This document shows positions 13,001-23,339 of a stretch of DNA of 29,254 nucleotides, piece after piece. A model generated the notes under the pieces. That model saw only the letters and a list, made by a program, of their open reading frames with translations, was not told where the DNA came from and did not search any database. Numbering within the stretch: position 1 is the first letter of the stretch; each line of letters starts with the position of its first letter. The position numbers and the translations under genes are program-made. Source of the stretch: Byssochlamys sp. IMV 00236 (lineage: Eukaryota; Ascomycota; Eurotiomycetes; Eurotiales; Thermoascaceae); assembly GCA_001931875.2 (NCBI GenBank), contig MSJH02000528.1, positions 1-29,254 on the forward strand. Reading direction: 5' to 3'.

Positions 13001-15596
13001 TCATGAAGCTCTCCTTTTTTTTTACGCATATGATATTATATATATAATTGTCATTTTATATTCCCCCTTTTCCCTCCACACAAGCGCGTGAGCACACACG
13101 CAAACGCACACACATATAACCATGTTTATTTCAATAAAGTTGTTATTTTTTAAAGCTTGTTTTCTCTTTTGTAATATAGTTCATGAAACAGTTACTTGCG
13201 GTATTTGAACTATATCATGCGCACAGGGCAACCCTAAGGTACACATTATTTTCCTCTCTTACTGTTTATGGACATTGATACCTTGGAGTTATTGATGTGC
13301 TTTATTAAATGATACGATGCCCTGTAAAACTGATTTAGCATGGCAAATCCCTTGTTCCTGAATGTTCATAAAACGTGCTGAAAAAGCTGAGACACATCTA
13401 AATGTTTGTGGTACTGTTTTGATCCCCCGTGCCTGGCCTTGTTTGTTTATCTTTTTCTTAAATAAAGAAAAAGAAGGGCTGCTTATAATAATGATTCATG
13501 CATAATTGTTTATTTCTCGAAAAATATCCGTGTCAATACGTTTGTAGCTTTAAAAAGCTTTGTTTGTTTACAGTAAAGACCTGTTAATAGAAATGTTTAC
13601 TTTAACGCCTTAGCTTTGTTTGGGGTTGCAGCATTTTATGATAATCAATGGCATTGTCTGTTAAAAGAATGTACAGACGCTGCAGAAAAATGCTGTACGT
13701 TAGATGCAATGTAGCATGTATTTCTAAAGCATTACTGTATGTCTTGTTGTTGTATAATACATTCTTGAGCCCCAATGGCGTTTGATTATACTCTATCTCT
13801 TTCTTTTAATCAAAATACTACAGTTAAAACACTAAGATTGGAATGAAAAGGCATGAATACGTTCACAACATTCGTAAAAAAAAGTTGAAATAACTTTGTT
13901 TCAAGTCCTTTAAAAGGTCATCGCTGAACTCCTCATTGCCTGGTGATAGTTTTCGCTTGATGTAACAATTGTGTTTAATGCATTTGTGTACCAAGCCCCC
14001 CGAATAGCCGAGACAGCTAAAAGCAAATACAAATCTTATTTCGCTTTAGAAAGGAAAGATTGGCACCTTACACACTATTAACCCAAGGAATAGAAAGCAT
14101 GTCAGTGATACGGCGCAGAATTCATCTAAAGATCTTTTTTTTTTTGCTCTCCCTCTCCTTCTTCGACCTTCTTTTTATATATATAAAGCTTGGTACAGAA
14201 TCTCTACTTCATCGATGAGATGATTATAATAAATACTTAGTGAATAATAAATCAGCTTTTGCACAATTGGGCGATTAGAATTACCCAATTCAATGAAGAT
14301 TATCCCATGATGAGGTTGACTGCAGAAAAACGGTTATTTTCATAATGTTTTAACTCATATCTTGTACTGAAGCAATCCTTCATGTCACTTGGCTTTGTAT
14401 CGCTCTGCGGTATGGTATCAGTCTTTCTTTAGTAACTGGTTCCTTATTTAGTGTTTGTTTTACTGCTGTAAGGTGATTATTACTCGCATCATTGTCGCTC
14501 AAGCTATTAATAGTAATTCCATATAGAATCATACTATTATGATGGATATGAAGACTATCAACAGATTGTATATAGACAAATGAGATAATATTGGAAGAAA
14601 CCGACTTTGAAGAAGCTATTGACAGGATGAATCACAATAGAGGTATTGGATTTGAACCTGGAGAAAGCTATTATTATTGACTATACACAAGAGAGAGTAG
14701 ATAGACGTATTCATCGTTGAAAATAGTTCTAATAGCCAACAGTTAGCTCATAAAGCAGATAGAACCAAGTATCAAACATAGCTTATTCAACTTTTGCAGA
14801 AATAAAGCGGTGCTGTTGCAGGGCATGTGAAGGGTCTGTTTCTGGATCTCACCTTGCTGCTCACGAAATATTCAAAAGCATTAAGATGAAAATGATGAAG
14901 CTGTTGACTGAATTTAATGCGTGATTACTATATAAATAAACATTCGAGCCTCTTTATAGAACCCACGTTCGGCCATACCTGAATCCTGCTCTTTCTGTTA
15001 TTCATTGACCAATGAAATACTCTTGCTTATTGTGTGGTGAAAATTTCTTCTTAATTAAATGCATCACAGACCCAAAATGAACCTATTTCGCACACGCAAA
15101 AGTCAAGAAATAGAACAGAATATTTAAAAAAAGGAAAGTATGAAAGTTCCTGGATTCTGTGAAATTTTAAAAATGGGAACAGGTCGTACAAAAGAACGTG
15201 CAGCAATTCTAAGCTTAAGGCTTATTGCAATCCATTGAGTCATGATAAAGGAAGACTAACTGATTCTTTTCGACCTACAAGTCGCATTGATTATATATCA
15301 AAGTAAATAGGCTTAAGAAAATGAAGACAGTTATGTCATTCTTTTATTCTTCTAGAAAATAACGTAACAATGCGTAATTTATCTCCGTACCACAATTCTT
15401 GGTGGAGTCAGAACTGTAAATAGTAAAGGTATCCTATTTTCTACAATTTGGATTAACATGCTACTAAAAATATCTGTGTCTGAATATGTTTATTTTCTTT
15501 GGCGAACCGTAGCCGTCCAGGAGTTTTCATATAAAAAGGGGTGGCCTCATCCTTTGCAATTGAGATACAACAACACGTCGCTCTTTTTCTTTAACA
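13001..15596. other. Long intergenic region with weak coding relics
   Basis: Apart from the forkhead 3' end and the promoter of the cysteine-rich gene, no intact gene is seen. A 10-bp inverted repeat pairs 13174-13183 with 13206-13215. A TATA-like stretch lies at about 14175-14185 without a supported gene after it. Between about 14575 and 14930, short coding-looking segments occur in shifting frames, such as EETDFEEAIDRMNHNRGIGF and further on AHKADRTKYQ and AVAGHVKGLFLDL. These suggest a decayed protein gene of unknown type. Confidence 0.4.
15530..15537 (+). promoter_or_regulatory. TATA box of the cysteine-rich secreted protein gene
   Basis: TATAAAAA lies 60 bp before the ATG at 15597, followed by a G-rich step and a short leader of probably about 30-40 nt. 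This placement fits a strong core promoter, consistent with the biased codon choice of the gene. Confidence 0.7.
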
Positions 15597-16745
15597 ATGA
15601 GACTCTCCTTTTCTATCTTACTCCTGGCTGCTTCTCTTGCCAGTGTACAAGCTGCTTCTACTAACAAGGCTTCTGCATCTTGTCTTGTTCCTGGCAACCG
15701 TGGCATGGGTACCGGTGAAGGCTGGAAAGACTACTGCTGTGAAAACAGTGATGACTGCCGTGAATCTTGCATCAAGGGCAAATGCAATGGAAAGGCTAAC
15801 CCTAAGCCTCCTACTGATCCCGGAAATGACAAGTGTCTCGTTCCTAGCAACAAGGGTATGGGTACCGGCGAAGGCTGGAAAGACTACTGCTGTGAAAATA
15901 GTGACGACTGTCTTGATACCTGCATCAAGGGCAAATGCAATGGAAAAGCCAATCCCAAACCTCCTACTGATCCCGGAAATGACAAGTGTCTCGTTCCTAG
16001 CAACAAGGGTATGGGTACTGGTGAAGGCTGGAAGGATTACTGCTGTGAAAATAGCGATGATTGTCTTGATACCTGTATCAAGGGCAAATGTAATGGCAAA
16101 GCTAACCCTAAGCCTCCTACTGATCCCAGCGACGACAAGTGTCTCGTTCCTAGCAACAAGGGTATAGGTACTGGTGAAGGCTGGAAAGACTACTGCTGTG
16201 AAAACAGTGACGACTGTCTTGATACCTGCATCAAGGGCAAATGCAATGGAAAGGCTAACCCTAAGCCTCCTACTGATCCCAGCGACAACAAGTGCCTCAT
16301 TCCTAGCAACAAGGGTATGGGTACCGGCGAAGGCTGGAAAGACTACTGCTGTGAAAATAGTGACGACTGCCGTGAATCTTGCATCAAGGGCAAGTGCAAT
16401 GGAAAGGCTAACCCTAAGCCTCCTACTGATCCCAGCGACAACAAGTGCCTCGTTCCTAGCAACAAGGGTATGGGTACTGGTGAAGGCTGGAAGGACTACT
16501 GCTGTGAAAACAGTGATGACTGCCGTGAATCTTGCATCAAGGGCAAATGCAATGGAAAGGCTAACCCCAAGCCTCCCACTGACGATGGTTCTAACAAGTG
16601 CGTAAACCCTAAAAACCGTGGTACTGGCACTGGTAAAGGCTGGAAGGACTACTGCTGTGAAGACAGTGATGATTGCCGTGACACCTGTATCAAGGGAAAG
16701 TGCAATGGCAAGGCTGACCCTAAGGGTGCTAAAACTCTCAACTAA
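15597..16745 (+). CDS. Secreted protein of seven tandem six-cysteine modules
   Basis: A single-exon gene of 382 residues. Residues 1-19 (MRLSFSILLLAASLASVQA) form a clear signal peptide. After a short Ser/Thr/Ala spacer come seven near-identical modules starting at residues 29, 80, 131, 182, 233, 284 and 335. The first six are 51 residues and the last is 48. Each module has the cysteine pattern C-x17-CC-x5-C-x3-C-x4-C with constant GEGWKDYCC (GKGWKDYCC in the last) and CIKGKCNGKA. A proline-rich linker (NPKPPTDP) joins modules. All 42 cysteines lie in modules, suggesting three disulphides each. The second to fourth modules carry LDTC where others have RESC or RDTC. The gene is GC-richer than its surroundings, with codon choice typical of high expression. 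An AATAAA follows at 16775. I do not recognise the module; a cell-wall, chitin-binding or effector-like role is only a guess. Confidence 0.9.
   Translation: MRLSFSILLLAASLASVQAASTNKASASCLVPGNRGMGTGEGWKDYCCENSDDCRESCIKGKCNGKANPKPPTDPGNDKCLVPSNKGMGTGEGWKDYCCENSDDCLDTCIKGKCNGKANPKPPTDPGNDKCLVPSNKGMGTGEGWKDYCCENSDDCLDTCIKGKCNGKANPKPPTDPSDDKCLVPSNKGIGTGEGWKDYCCENSDDCLDTCIKGKCNGKANPKPPTDPSDNKCLIPSNKGMGTGEGWKDYCCENSDDCRESCIKGKCNGKANPKPPTDPSDNKCLVPSNKGMGTGEGWKDYCCENSDDCRESCIKGKCNGKANPKPPTDDGSNKCVNPKNRGTGTGKGWKDYCCEDSDDCRDTCIKGKCNGKADPKGAKTLN
15681..16742 (+). repeat. Seven direct repeats of 153 bp within the cysteine-rich gene
   Basis: The units start at 15681, 15834, 15987, 16140, 16293, 16446 and 16599. 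They are highly similar at DNA level; the first and last are the most divergent at the protein level. The period is a multiple of three, so module number can change without breaking the frame. Many differences are silent third-position changes. Confidence 0.95.
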
Positions 16746-18528
16746 GTCCATATTGATTCAACTATTTAGATTATAATAAATGCACTATTAAAATGTAAAA
16801 TGTCCTTATTGTTGTTAAAACGCAAAGCTATTATAGTCAGTAAAGCATATTCAGCCATGAGTGCGTAGAGACAGACTTAGTATTCAGGAGTATACGTTCA
16901 GTGGTTCAAGATGTTTACACACTTCATTCACAAATTGTTCGCACACTGATAAAAAAAATGATAATTTCAGACAACAAGATACAACAAATAATGATAAAAG
17001 AGAGCCCACAAGAAGCAAAAGAATGAATAAATAAATGATTAGTAAATCCGTTATTTACATTGATATTAAACACTTATATTAAAAGAAGAGGATTTATAAG
17101 AGAAAGAGAAGTCAAGGTCAGACTATTTATACAGAGTTTCTAACAACTTTTTCAGTTATGTGTTATAAGTGTTGGCCACATTTATTTTATGTATTATTAA
17201 ATGCTGTCTTTTAAACAATAAAACAGATATAGAAAATCAACTATAATGTTATTGATCTTGTAATGTGTGCGAATAATTTCTGAACCTTCTATATTACACC
17301 AACCATTTTGGATGTTTGGCCATTTAAACAACGAATAACTGTAAATGTGATATAAAGCATATCGGATGATATTTCTTTACGGCATATAGGAAAGTATTTC
17401 TTATCGAATGCTTGTCATCTCAATAGATGACCATTACTCTATAGTAATCAAGTCATAAGCTCGTAAAAGGCTCCACGCATAAGTGCCTGTTTACCTCTGG
17501 CATACTTTATGCTATGTGCATCATTATGCCCTATATCAAGAGTCCTTGAAATAATTTGTAACTTGAAGCCCAAGATAAGCAAAAGGTAATAGGACATGTT
17601 CCAAGAATGAAGCAATGTCAGCCATTTTTAGAAAGCTAAACAATATTTAACTTCCGAGCGATTTCTTTCTTTTAAAACCATAAAAAGAGAAATCAAATGG
17701 ATGTGTTGCTAACAGTTTCTAAAATTTGAAAGAGACTATTCATAGATGATCAACATTGATTGGTCCTCTGCTATGTGAACCATACCATATAAGCCATTAG
17801 CTTCATATACAAAACTTACCCCTGAGTGGCGCTGCTGTCAATATAATCACCGCATGATGAGCCAGTTGTGATATTGATATCTACCTGGTTAGCTCAATCA
17901 TAGATGAGAACTCTATAAAGATGATTTAGTTTAGCACAGGGCTGTAGGACCCGTTTTTTTTCTACCACTTTCCAAATCTAGAAGTGGACATTGAAATCGA
18001 GTTTTTTATTGCGTCATTGCAATACTGATAGCAGTAGAATAGGTACTGATTGTCACTGTAAATAATAATAAAAACCAAAGAAAAAAGTACAAGATATCTC
18101 TGATAGCTTAATGTAATCATTGTGGTATGATATATCATCATGTCAATAACAAGAGAAGTACAAGATAATTCATGACGACATCATGTTGTAACATTTAATC
18201 TGATATGAACCACCTTTTTAGTTTTGGGAAATATAAGGAAAATTTTATAATAATATACTCACACACACTTATTTGCCAATTAAAAAGAGACAATGCTGCC
18301 CATGATTCAAGCCCAAGACAGACAAAGGAAGAGAGAGAGAGAGACCCATCCCAATTGTAACCCAACAATAAGGAAAAAGAGAATTAATGCATATAGAAAA
18401 TTCGAATCCCGAGTTTTTCTTTTTTTTTCCATAAAACATCAACAAATAACATAGTTTTTATTCTTTTTTCTTTTCTTTTTTTTCTTCCTATTCTTTAATT
18501 CCTTTATAATATAACGCGTAACAATAAA
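16746..18528. other. Intergenic region between the cysteine-rich gene and tps2
   Basis: It contains the 3' end and polyadenylation signal of the upstream gene and one copy of a dispersed repeat (16930-17112). The remainder is AT-rich DNA without a credible open frame. A pyrimidine-rich segment (about 18418-18500) precedes the tps2 start and is likely leader or promoter sequence. Confidence 0.5.
16930..17112 (+). repeat. Dispersed repeat, copy A
   Basis: Positions 16930-17112 match the reverse complement of 21713-21912 almost base for base over about 180 bp, apart from a 10-bp length difference near the start and a few substitutions. Shared landmarks include TTCGCACACTGATAAAA, ATAATTTCAGACAACAA and TTATTTACATTGATATTAAA. 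A second outward-facing terminus resembling its start (GTGTGCGAATAATTTCTG, 17265-17282) lies 350 bp on. Copy A may therefore be a complete miniature element of about 353 bp with 16-bp imperfect inverted ends. Confidence 0.8.
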
Positions 18529-21204
18529 ATGCCTTCATTAACAGCTGAAAAGGTAGCAGACTATTTGCCCTTGTCAGGCAAGATGCCCCATATTTCAGGA
18601 CGCATCATCAATGTCACACATCAAATCCCTTATCATATATCAAGATCTGCTCCTACTATGGTTGCTGATGAACAACAGCCGTTGTCTGTTAATGAAGATG
18701 GTGATGTTGCCGCTGCTCCTGTATCTAAACTTGCTCGCCATCATCGCCGTGGTCGTACCTTACGCGCAAAGTTCCATGCTGCCGAGTGGACCATCACTCA
18801 GAGTAGAGGTCATCTTGCTTTACACGCTGGTCTCCAAAGCTTACGTGATGAATATGAAACATTACATATCGGCTGGACTGGTCCAATCAAGGATAAGACG
18901 AAAAAATCTCCTCTTCAGGCTGAAGAACTGACAGATCAAGACAAGGCCAAGCTGGAATCTCTCTTGATGGAAAAAGGTCGTATTGTTCCCATCTTTTTAG
19001 ATAGCAAGTCTCGTGGTCATTATGAAGGCTACTGTAAAGAAGGTAAGAATATATTGGATGAAACCGGGAGAATTTTGACAACTAAAACAAATTTATAGTC
19101 CTCTGGCCCTTATTTCACTATTTGACTTGGTCAAATGACTCAGATGGTATGGCTGAAAAGCAATACTGGCAAGATTACGTTGCCGTCAACCAACAATTTA
19201 CTCAGACGATTGCTTCTCATTACCGTCCTGGTGACATAAGTAAGTATTGTGTGTGTGTGTTAAGGCTGGTAAAACTTAAAAGTATATAGTCTTTATCAAT
19301 GATTATCATTTACTACTTGTTCCCGAGATGCTACGTGAGATCATCCCTGATGCCTCCATTGGCCTTTTCCTTCATGCCCCTTTCCCAAGCTCTGAAATCT
19401 TCCGATGTCTGACAAGTAAGTTGTAAAACAAAACAAACAAGAACAAAATATATAACTCTTATTAGCCCGCAAGGAAATTCTCAGTGGATTCTTGGGTGCT
19501 AATCTTATCGGATTCCAAACCTATTCTTATGCTCGTCACTTTATCGGTTCATGTACTCGCGTTCTTGGTTGTGAATCGACACAGACAGGCGTCAATTGCA
19601 ATGGACATATCGTCTCAGTAGGAACATTCCCCATTGGCGTTGATGCTAAACGTGTAGACCAGTTCCGTCAAGAACCCGGTGTGGCTGCCAAGATCAACGC
19701 GATTCGAGCGATGTATGCTGGAAAGAAAATCATCATTGGTCGTGATAAGCTTGACTCAACAAAGGGTGTCGTTCAAAAACTGCATGCATTCGAAAAATTC
19801 TTGCGTGATTATCCCGAATGGCGAAAGGAAGTCGTCCTCATTCAGGTGACAACACCTACCTTTGGCGACAACTCCAAGTTGGAAGCAAAGGTATCTGAAC
19901 TCGTCAGTCATATCAACAGCATATATGGTTCTCTTGAATTTACGCCTGTTCATCATTATTATCAAGATGTTGATCGAGATGAGTACTATGCCTTGTTGTC
20001 CGTTGCTGATGTCGGATTGATCACAAGCTTAAGAGATGGTATGAACACAACGTCACTAGAATACATCATTTGCCAACAAGAACAACATGGCCCTCTCATC
20101 TTGTCCGAATTTACTGGTACTGCTGGCTCACTTAGCGCTGCATTGATCGTGAACCCATTCGATAGTGCTGGTGTTGCCAAAGCTCTGAATGAAGCATTGA
20201 CGATGAGTGCAGAAGACAAAGCCACGCGTCATGGTCAATTGTACAATTATGTCTTGGAACACTCTGCCGCCTATTGGGCCAAGTCATTCATCAAGCAATT
20301 GGTCGAAAGCACACAAAAGTTCAGTCTACAGTCTCAAGCTACACCTGCGCTGGACGTATCGAAATTCACAAAGGATTACAAGGCTGCAAAGAAGCGTTTG
20401 ATGTTCTTTGACTATGATGGTACTCTGACACCTATCGTCTCAGTGCCCACTGACGCCAAACCTTCGAAAGAGATGTTACAATACCTTCAGGAGCTCTGTA
20501 ATGATCCTCGTAATGATGTCTGGATTGTTTCTGGTAGAGATCAAGCCTGTTTGGAAGATTGGTTGGGCGGTATCAAGAACCTCGGCCTTAGCGCAGAGCA
20601 TGGCTGCTTCTGGAAAGCGGCTGGCTCAGAACAGTGGACAAATGTGCTAGAAGATATCGACATGAGCTGGAAGAAGGATGTGACGGAGATCTTTGATTAT
20701 TACACGGAACGTACAGAAGGTAGTTTTGTCGAACATAAAAAGTCCTCCATCACATGGCATTACCGTATGGCAGATGAAGAATACGGTGAGTTCCAAGCCA
20801 AGGAATGTCAGAATCATTTAGAAAACTCTGTTGTTTCCAAGATGCCAGTTGAGATCCTTGTTGGTAAAAAGAATTTGGAAGTACGTCCGATGATGATCAA
20901 TAAGGGAGAAGTAGTCAAGCGTATCATGGCCTTATCACCAGACGCTGATTTCATTGTATGTGCTGGTGATGACAAGACAGATGAAGACATGTTCCGAACT
21001 CTCTCTGCTACTTACTTTGCTCGTTATCAAGAACAAGTAAACAAGGGAGACACTGATACCACATGGGCATCTGCTAAATCCTCATTATATTCTATTACGA
21101 TTGGCCCACCCAAGAAGAAGAGTATGGCTAACTGGCAAGTAGAGTCACCCTCAGAGATTATTCATCTTTTAGGTACTATGGCCAAATCAGATAAAGAACA
21201 ATAG
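18529..21204 (+). CDS. tps2: Trehalose-6-phosphate phosphatase, Tps2-type (synthase-like plus phosphatase domains)
   Basis: Four exons, 18529-19042, 19099-19239, 19290-19415 and 19466-21204, give 839 residues; all junctions keep phase 1. An N-terminal extension of about 95 residues leads into a GT20 domain containing IGWTGP, VLWPLFHYL, INDYHLLLVPEML, GRDKLDSTKGV and TSLRDGMNTTSLEY. The C-terminal HAD phosphatase has the nucleophile motif DYDGT (Asp576, Asp578) and the metal-binding GDDKTDEDMF. The N-terminal loop reads GRIINVTHQIPYHI, as in yeast Tps2, instead of the synthase RLPV loop that binds glucose-6-phosphate. The GT20 part is therefore probably catalytically weak or structural. The enzyme dephosphorylates trehalose-6-phosphate to trehalose in the cytosol as part of the trehalose synthase complex. 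Length is comparable with yeast Tps2 (about 900). Confidence 0.95.
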
Positions 21205-21712
21205 ATAAACACTTCATGTTTTTTTTTATTATTATTATTTAAAAAGACAACATGTAATAATATATAAAATGAGCTTGATATTTTTGAGAAAAGATAAATG
21301 TGGTCAAGACTTTATACAAAATAAAAAGTTGCTAGAGACTTAATATAAACACCTTTTCTTTTCTTCTTTGGACCAAAAGTAAAACCAGCTATTCCCCAGC
21401 TAGCCCTAAGGTATGAATAGCAGAGAAAAAGAGAATAAAAAAGAATAAGGGTAAGAAACTAATATGTAGTATTATAGAGAATAAAATCTAACCAGTACCG
21501 GTGTTAGCTGGGGGTAGTTTGGTTCTTACCAAACCTTGGTTCCATCCGCTCTCTTTCTTGCTCTCTCTCTCTATCTTCTTTGCTTGCTCTCCTCTCTTGT
21601 CTCTCGCTCTCTTTCTCTTCTTCCCTTGTCCGGGCCAGTTATTGCTGGCCCATTCACAGTACATTTCGGGGAAGATACTAATAATCTCTTTATATGTTTA
21701 CTCACTTTTCTC
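21205..21712. other. tps2 downstream region with CT-rich tract
   Basis: Contains a poly-T/ATT run just after the tps2 stop, a CT-rich stretch at about 21550-21630, and a perfect 7-bp hairpin at 21632-21651 (GGGCCAG, 6-base loop, CTGGCCC). A loose inverted repeat around TAGCTGGGG (about 21392-21410 and 21503-21520) is also visible. Open frames here look like artefacts of the CT tract. Confidence 0.5.
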
Positions 21713-21912
21713 GCTTCTCTTTTTCTCTTTTAAACCCTCTTCTTTATAATGTAAGTGTTTAATATCAATGTAAATAACAGCTTTACTAATCATTTATTTA
21801 TTCATTCTTTTGCTTCCTGTGGGCTCTCTTTTATCATTATTTGCTGTATCTTTTATTATTTTTTGTTGTCTGAAATTATCTTTTTTTTTTTATCAGTGTG
21901 CGAATAATTTGT
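21713..21912 (-). repeat. Dispersed repeat, copy B
   Basis: This is the reverse-complement counterpart of copy A. It starts at 21912 with ACAAATTATTCGCACACTGA and loses similarity near 21713. No matching second terminus was found within the following 400 bp, so copy B looks truncated. It lies between the 3' ends of tps2 and pICln. Confidence 0.8.
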
Positions 21913-21967
21913 AGATAATATTGTTAAAAAAGTGTACACTATATTTTTCGCTCTTTTTGTCTTTTTT

Positions 21968-22660
21968 TTATTGGCTTTCATCCACAGGATCATCAAATTG
22001 ATGTCCATTCATCTTGGGTGGTTGTTCAAATACGGATTCCAAGTGTCTCAAAGCCGCCTGTTGTACTTCATTCAATTCGGCTTCATCACTTGGAGCATAA
22101 AACTCTTGATCACTTTCCTCTTGTTCTTCCATAAACTCCTTATCTGGATGAAGTGCTGCACATTCTGACATGGCTAAATAGATACCTTCCACTATATAAC
22201 AATGGATGTTTATAAAAGAGTTTCTTTTTTTTTTTTTGACTTTCTTACATGCACCACTATCGCGTGGAATTAAACGAAGTTCAGTCACGGTTTCTTGTCG
22301 ATCATATTCGTCTTCAGGTAATTGTTGGTTAGGAAAGAAGATTCCAGAATCGAGTTGACAATAAATGTTGGGTTGACCGTCTTGTCTTGAGATAGCATGA
22401 ATGATGATGTCTGGATATTCTACAGCAATACCTGACTTGGAAGCTTCTGAATAAAAGTAAAATTGTCTATATGAAAAATGTCAACATTATATATATCGTT
22501 TTATAAAATCAACTTACTCTTCACAAACAAACATGTCACCAAAGAGTGGACCTTCTTGACCAGTTAAAGGAGGAGAAACAAGTAAGGCTGTATCTCTTTG
22601 AATATGTCTTGCCTTCAAAGTTGACTCATCAGGTGCTTGAGAAAGTAATGTCACAGTCAT
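21968..22660 (-). CDS. pICln-like methylosome subunit (Voldacs family)
   Basis: Three minus-strand exons, 22660-22518, 22466-22249 and 22191-21968, with introns of 51 and 57 nt, give 194 residues. The N-terminal PH-like domain is recognisable: VSPPLTGQEGPLFGDMFV, then FYFYSEASKSGIAVEYPDII and IHAISRQDGQPNIYCQLDSG. A conserved helix IYLAMSECAALHPD follows, and the C-terminal third is acidic (EFMEEQEESDQEFYAPSDEA). pICln proteins present Sm proteins to the PRMT5 methylosome and chaperone spliceosomal snRNP assembly in the cytoplasm. Fungal members (fission yeast Saf5) are of similar size. The ATG at 22660 opens the first conserved segment. Its neighbour on the same strand begins 164 bp upstream. 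Confidence 0.88.
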
Positions 22661-22823
22661 GAATGGTTAGATTAAAACAAGAAAAAAAAAGGAAAAAATT
22701 ATTATTTATGCACCAACACACTGAAAAGGACAGAGAGAGAAAACACATACAGTTGAAATTATTTATGGAAATATGCATAATGTAGAAAACAAACAAAGAA
22801 ATGTATATAAAAGATATATGATT

Positions 22824-23190
22824 CTAAAACTTGAGAGAGGGGTTCTTCTTCTTCTTCTTTTTCTTATCAGCTAATTTTCTAGCATGTCTTTTACTACGAG
22901 GACCACTTGTTGAAATCTTCTTCTTTGGTTCCTCTTCTACTTCCATCATTTGTTCAGCAGGTTGACTTTCTTCGTCTACTCTCTCTTCTTCCATTTGGTC
23001 TCCAACTTTAGGTTTATTAGCTGCTTCAGCTTGTGCTTCTGCTAAACGTTGAAGACGAGCCTCTTCTACTGGCTTGAATATTTTTTCTCTTTTAATAGCT
23101 ATCATTCAATTAATATTTGCTTAGTTTTTCATTAATATACTTTTTACCTCTTGTTCTCTTCTTTGCTTGTGATCTTAAACTTTTTGCCAT
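22824..23190 (-). CDS. DUF2423/LLPH-like small basic nucleolar protein
   Basis: Two minus-strand exons, 23190-23148 and 23098-22824, are joined by a 49-nt intron (GTAAAA...GATAG), giving 105 residues. The N-terminus MAKSLRSQAKKRTRAIKRE, visible only after splicing, is the signature of the fungal DUF2423 and animal LLPH families. The middle is acidic and alanine-rich. The C-terminus is strongly basic, with a run of seven lysines, and should serve as a nuclear/nucleolar signal. Relatives are linked to large ribosomal subunit assembly. It lies head-to-tail with the pICln gene, and the short gap could allow shared regulation, though nothing proves it. Confidence 0.88.
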
Positions 23191-23339
23191 TGTATATAGA
23201 TTAAAGAATACAATTTTTTTTTTCTTTCCCTTTTTCAAAAGTGATTTTATTTCAGCAGCCACATCAAGACAAAAAGCAGTCAATTATCGGGATTTGATTT
23301 AAAGGATGCTTCATAAAGCAAATCATTATTATTATCACT

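Noticed and set aside
13451..13473. 9-bp hairpin CTTTTTCTT/AAGAAAAAG as a terminator
   Set aside because: Low-complexity A/T hairpin in fungal intergenic DNA; intrinsic terminators are not relevant here.
15637..16605. Long plus-strand frames in a second reading frame of the repeats
   Set aside because: Same explanation: stop-free repeats copied in frame. The frame with signal peptide and conserved cysteines is the real one.
15681..16742. Regular direct repeats as a possible CRISPR array
   Set aside because: Units are 153 bp, contiguous, protein-coding and without spacers.
15618..16751. 377-codon antisense open frame across the cysteine-rich gene
   Set aside because: The repeat period is 153 bp, a multiple of three, so one stop-free unit makes the whole antisense frame open. 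It lacks independent coding support.
21501..21749. Two overlapping hydrophobic plus-strand frames after tps2
   Set aside because: Produced by the CT-rich tract and by the dispersed repeat copy B; no start context or conservation signal.
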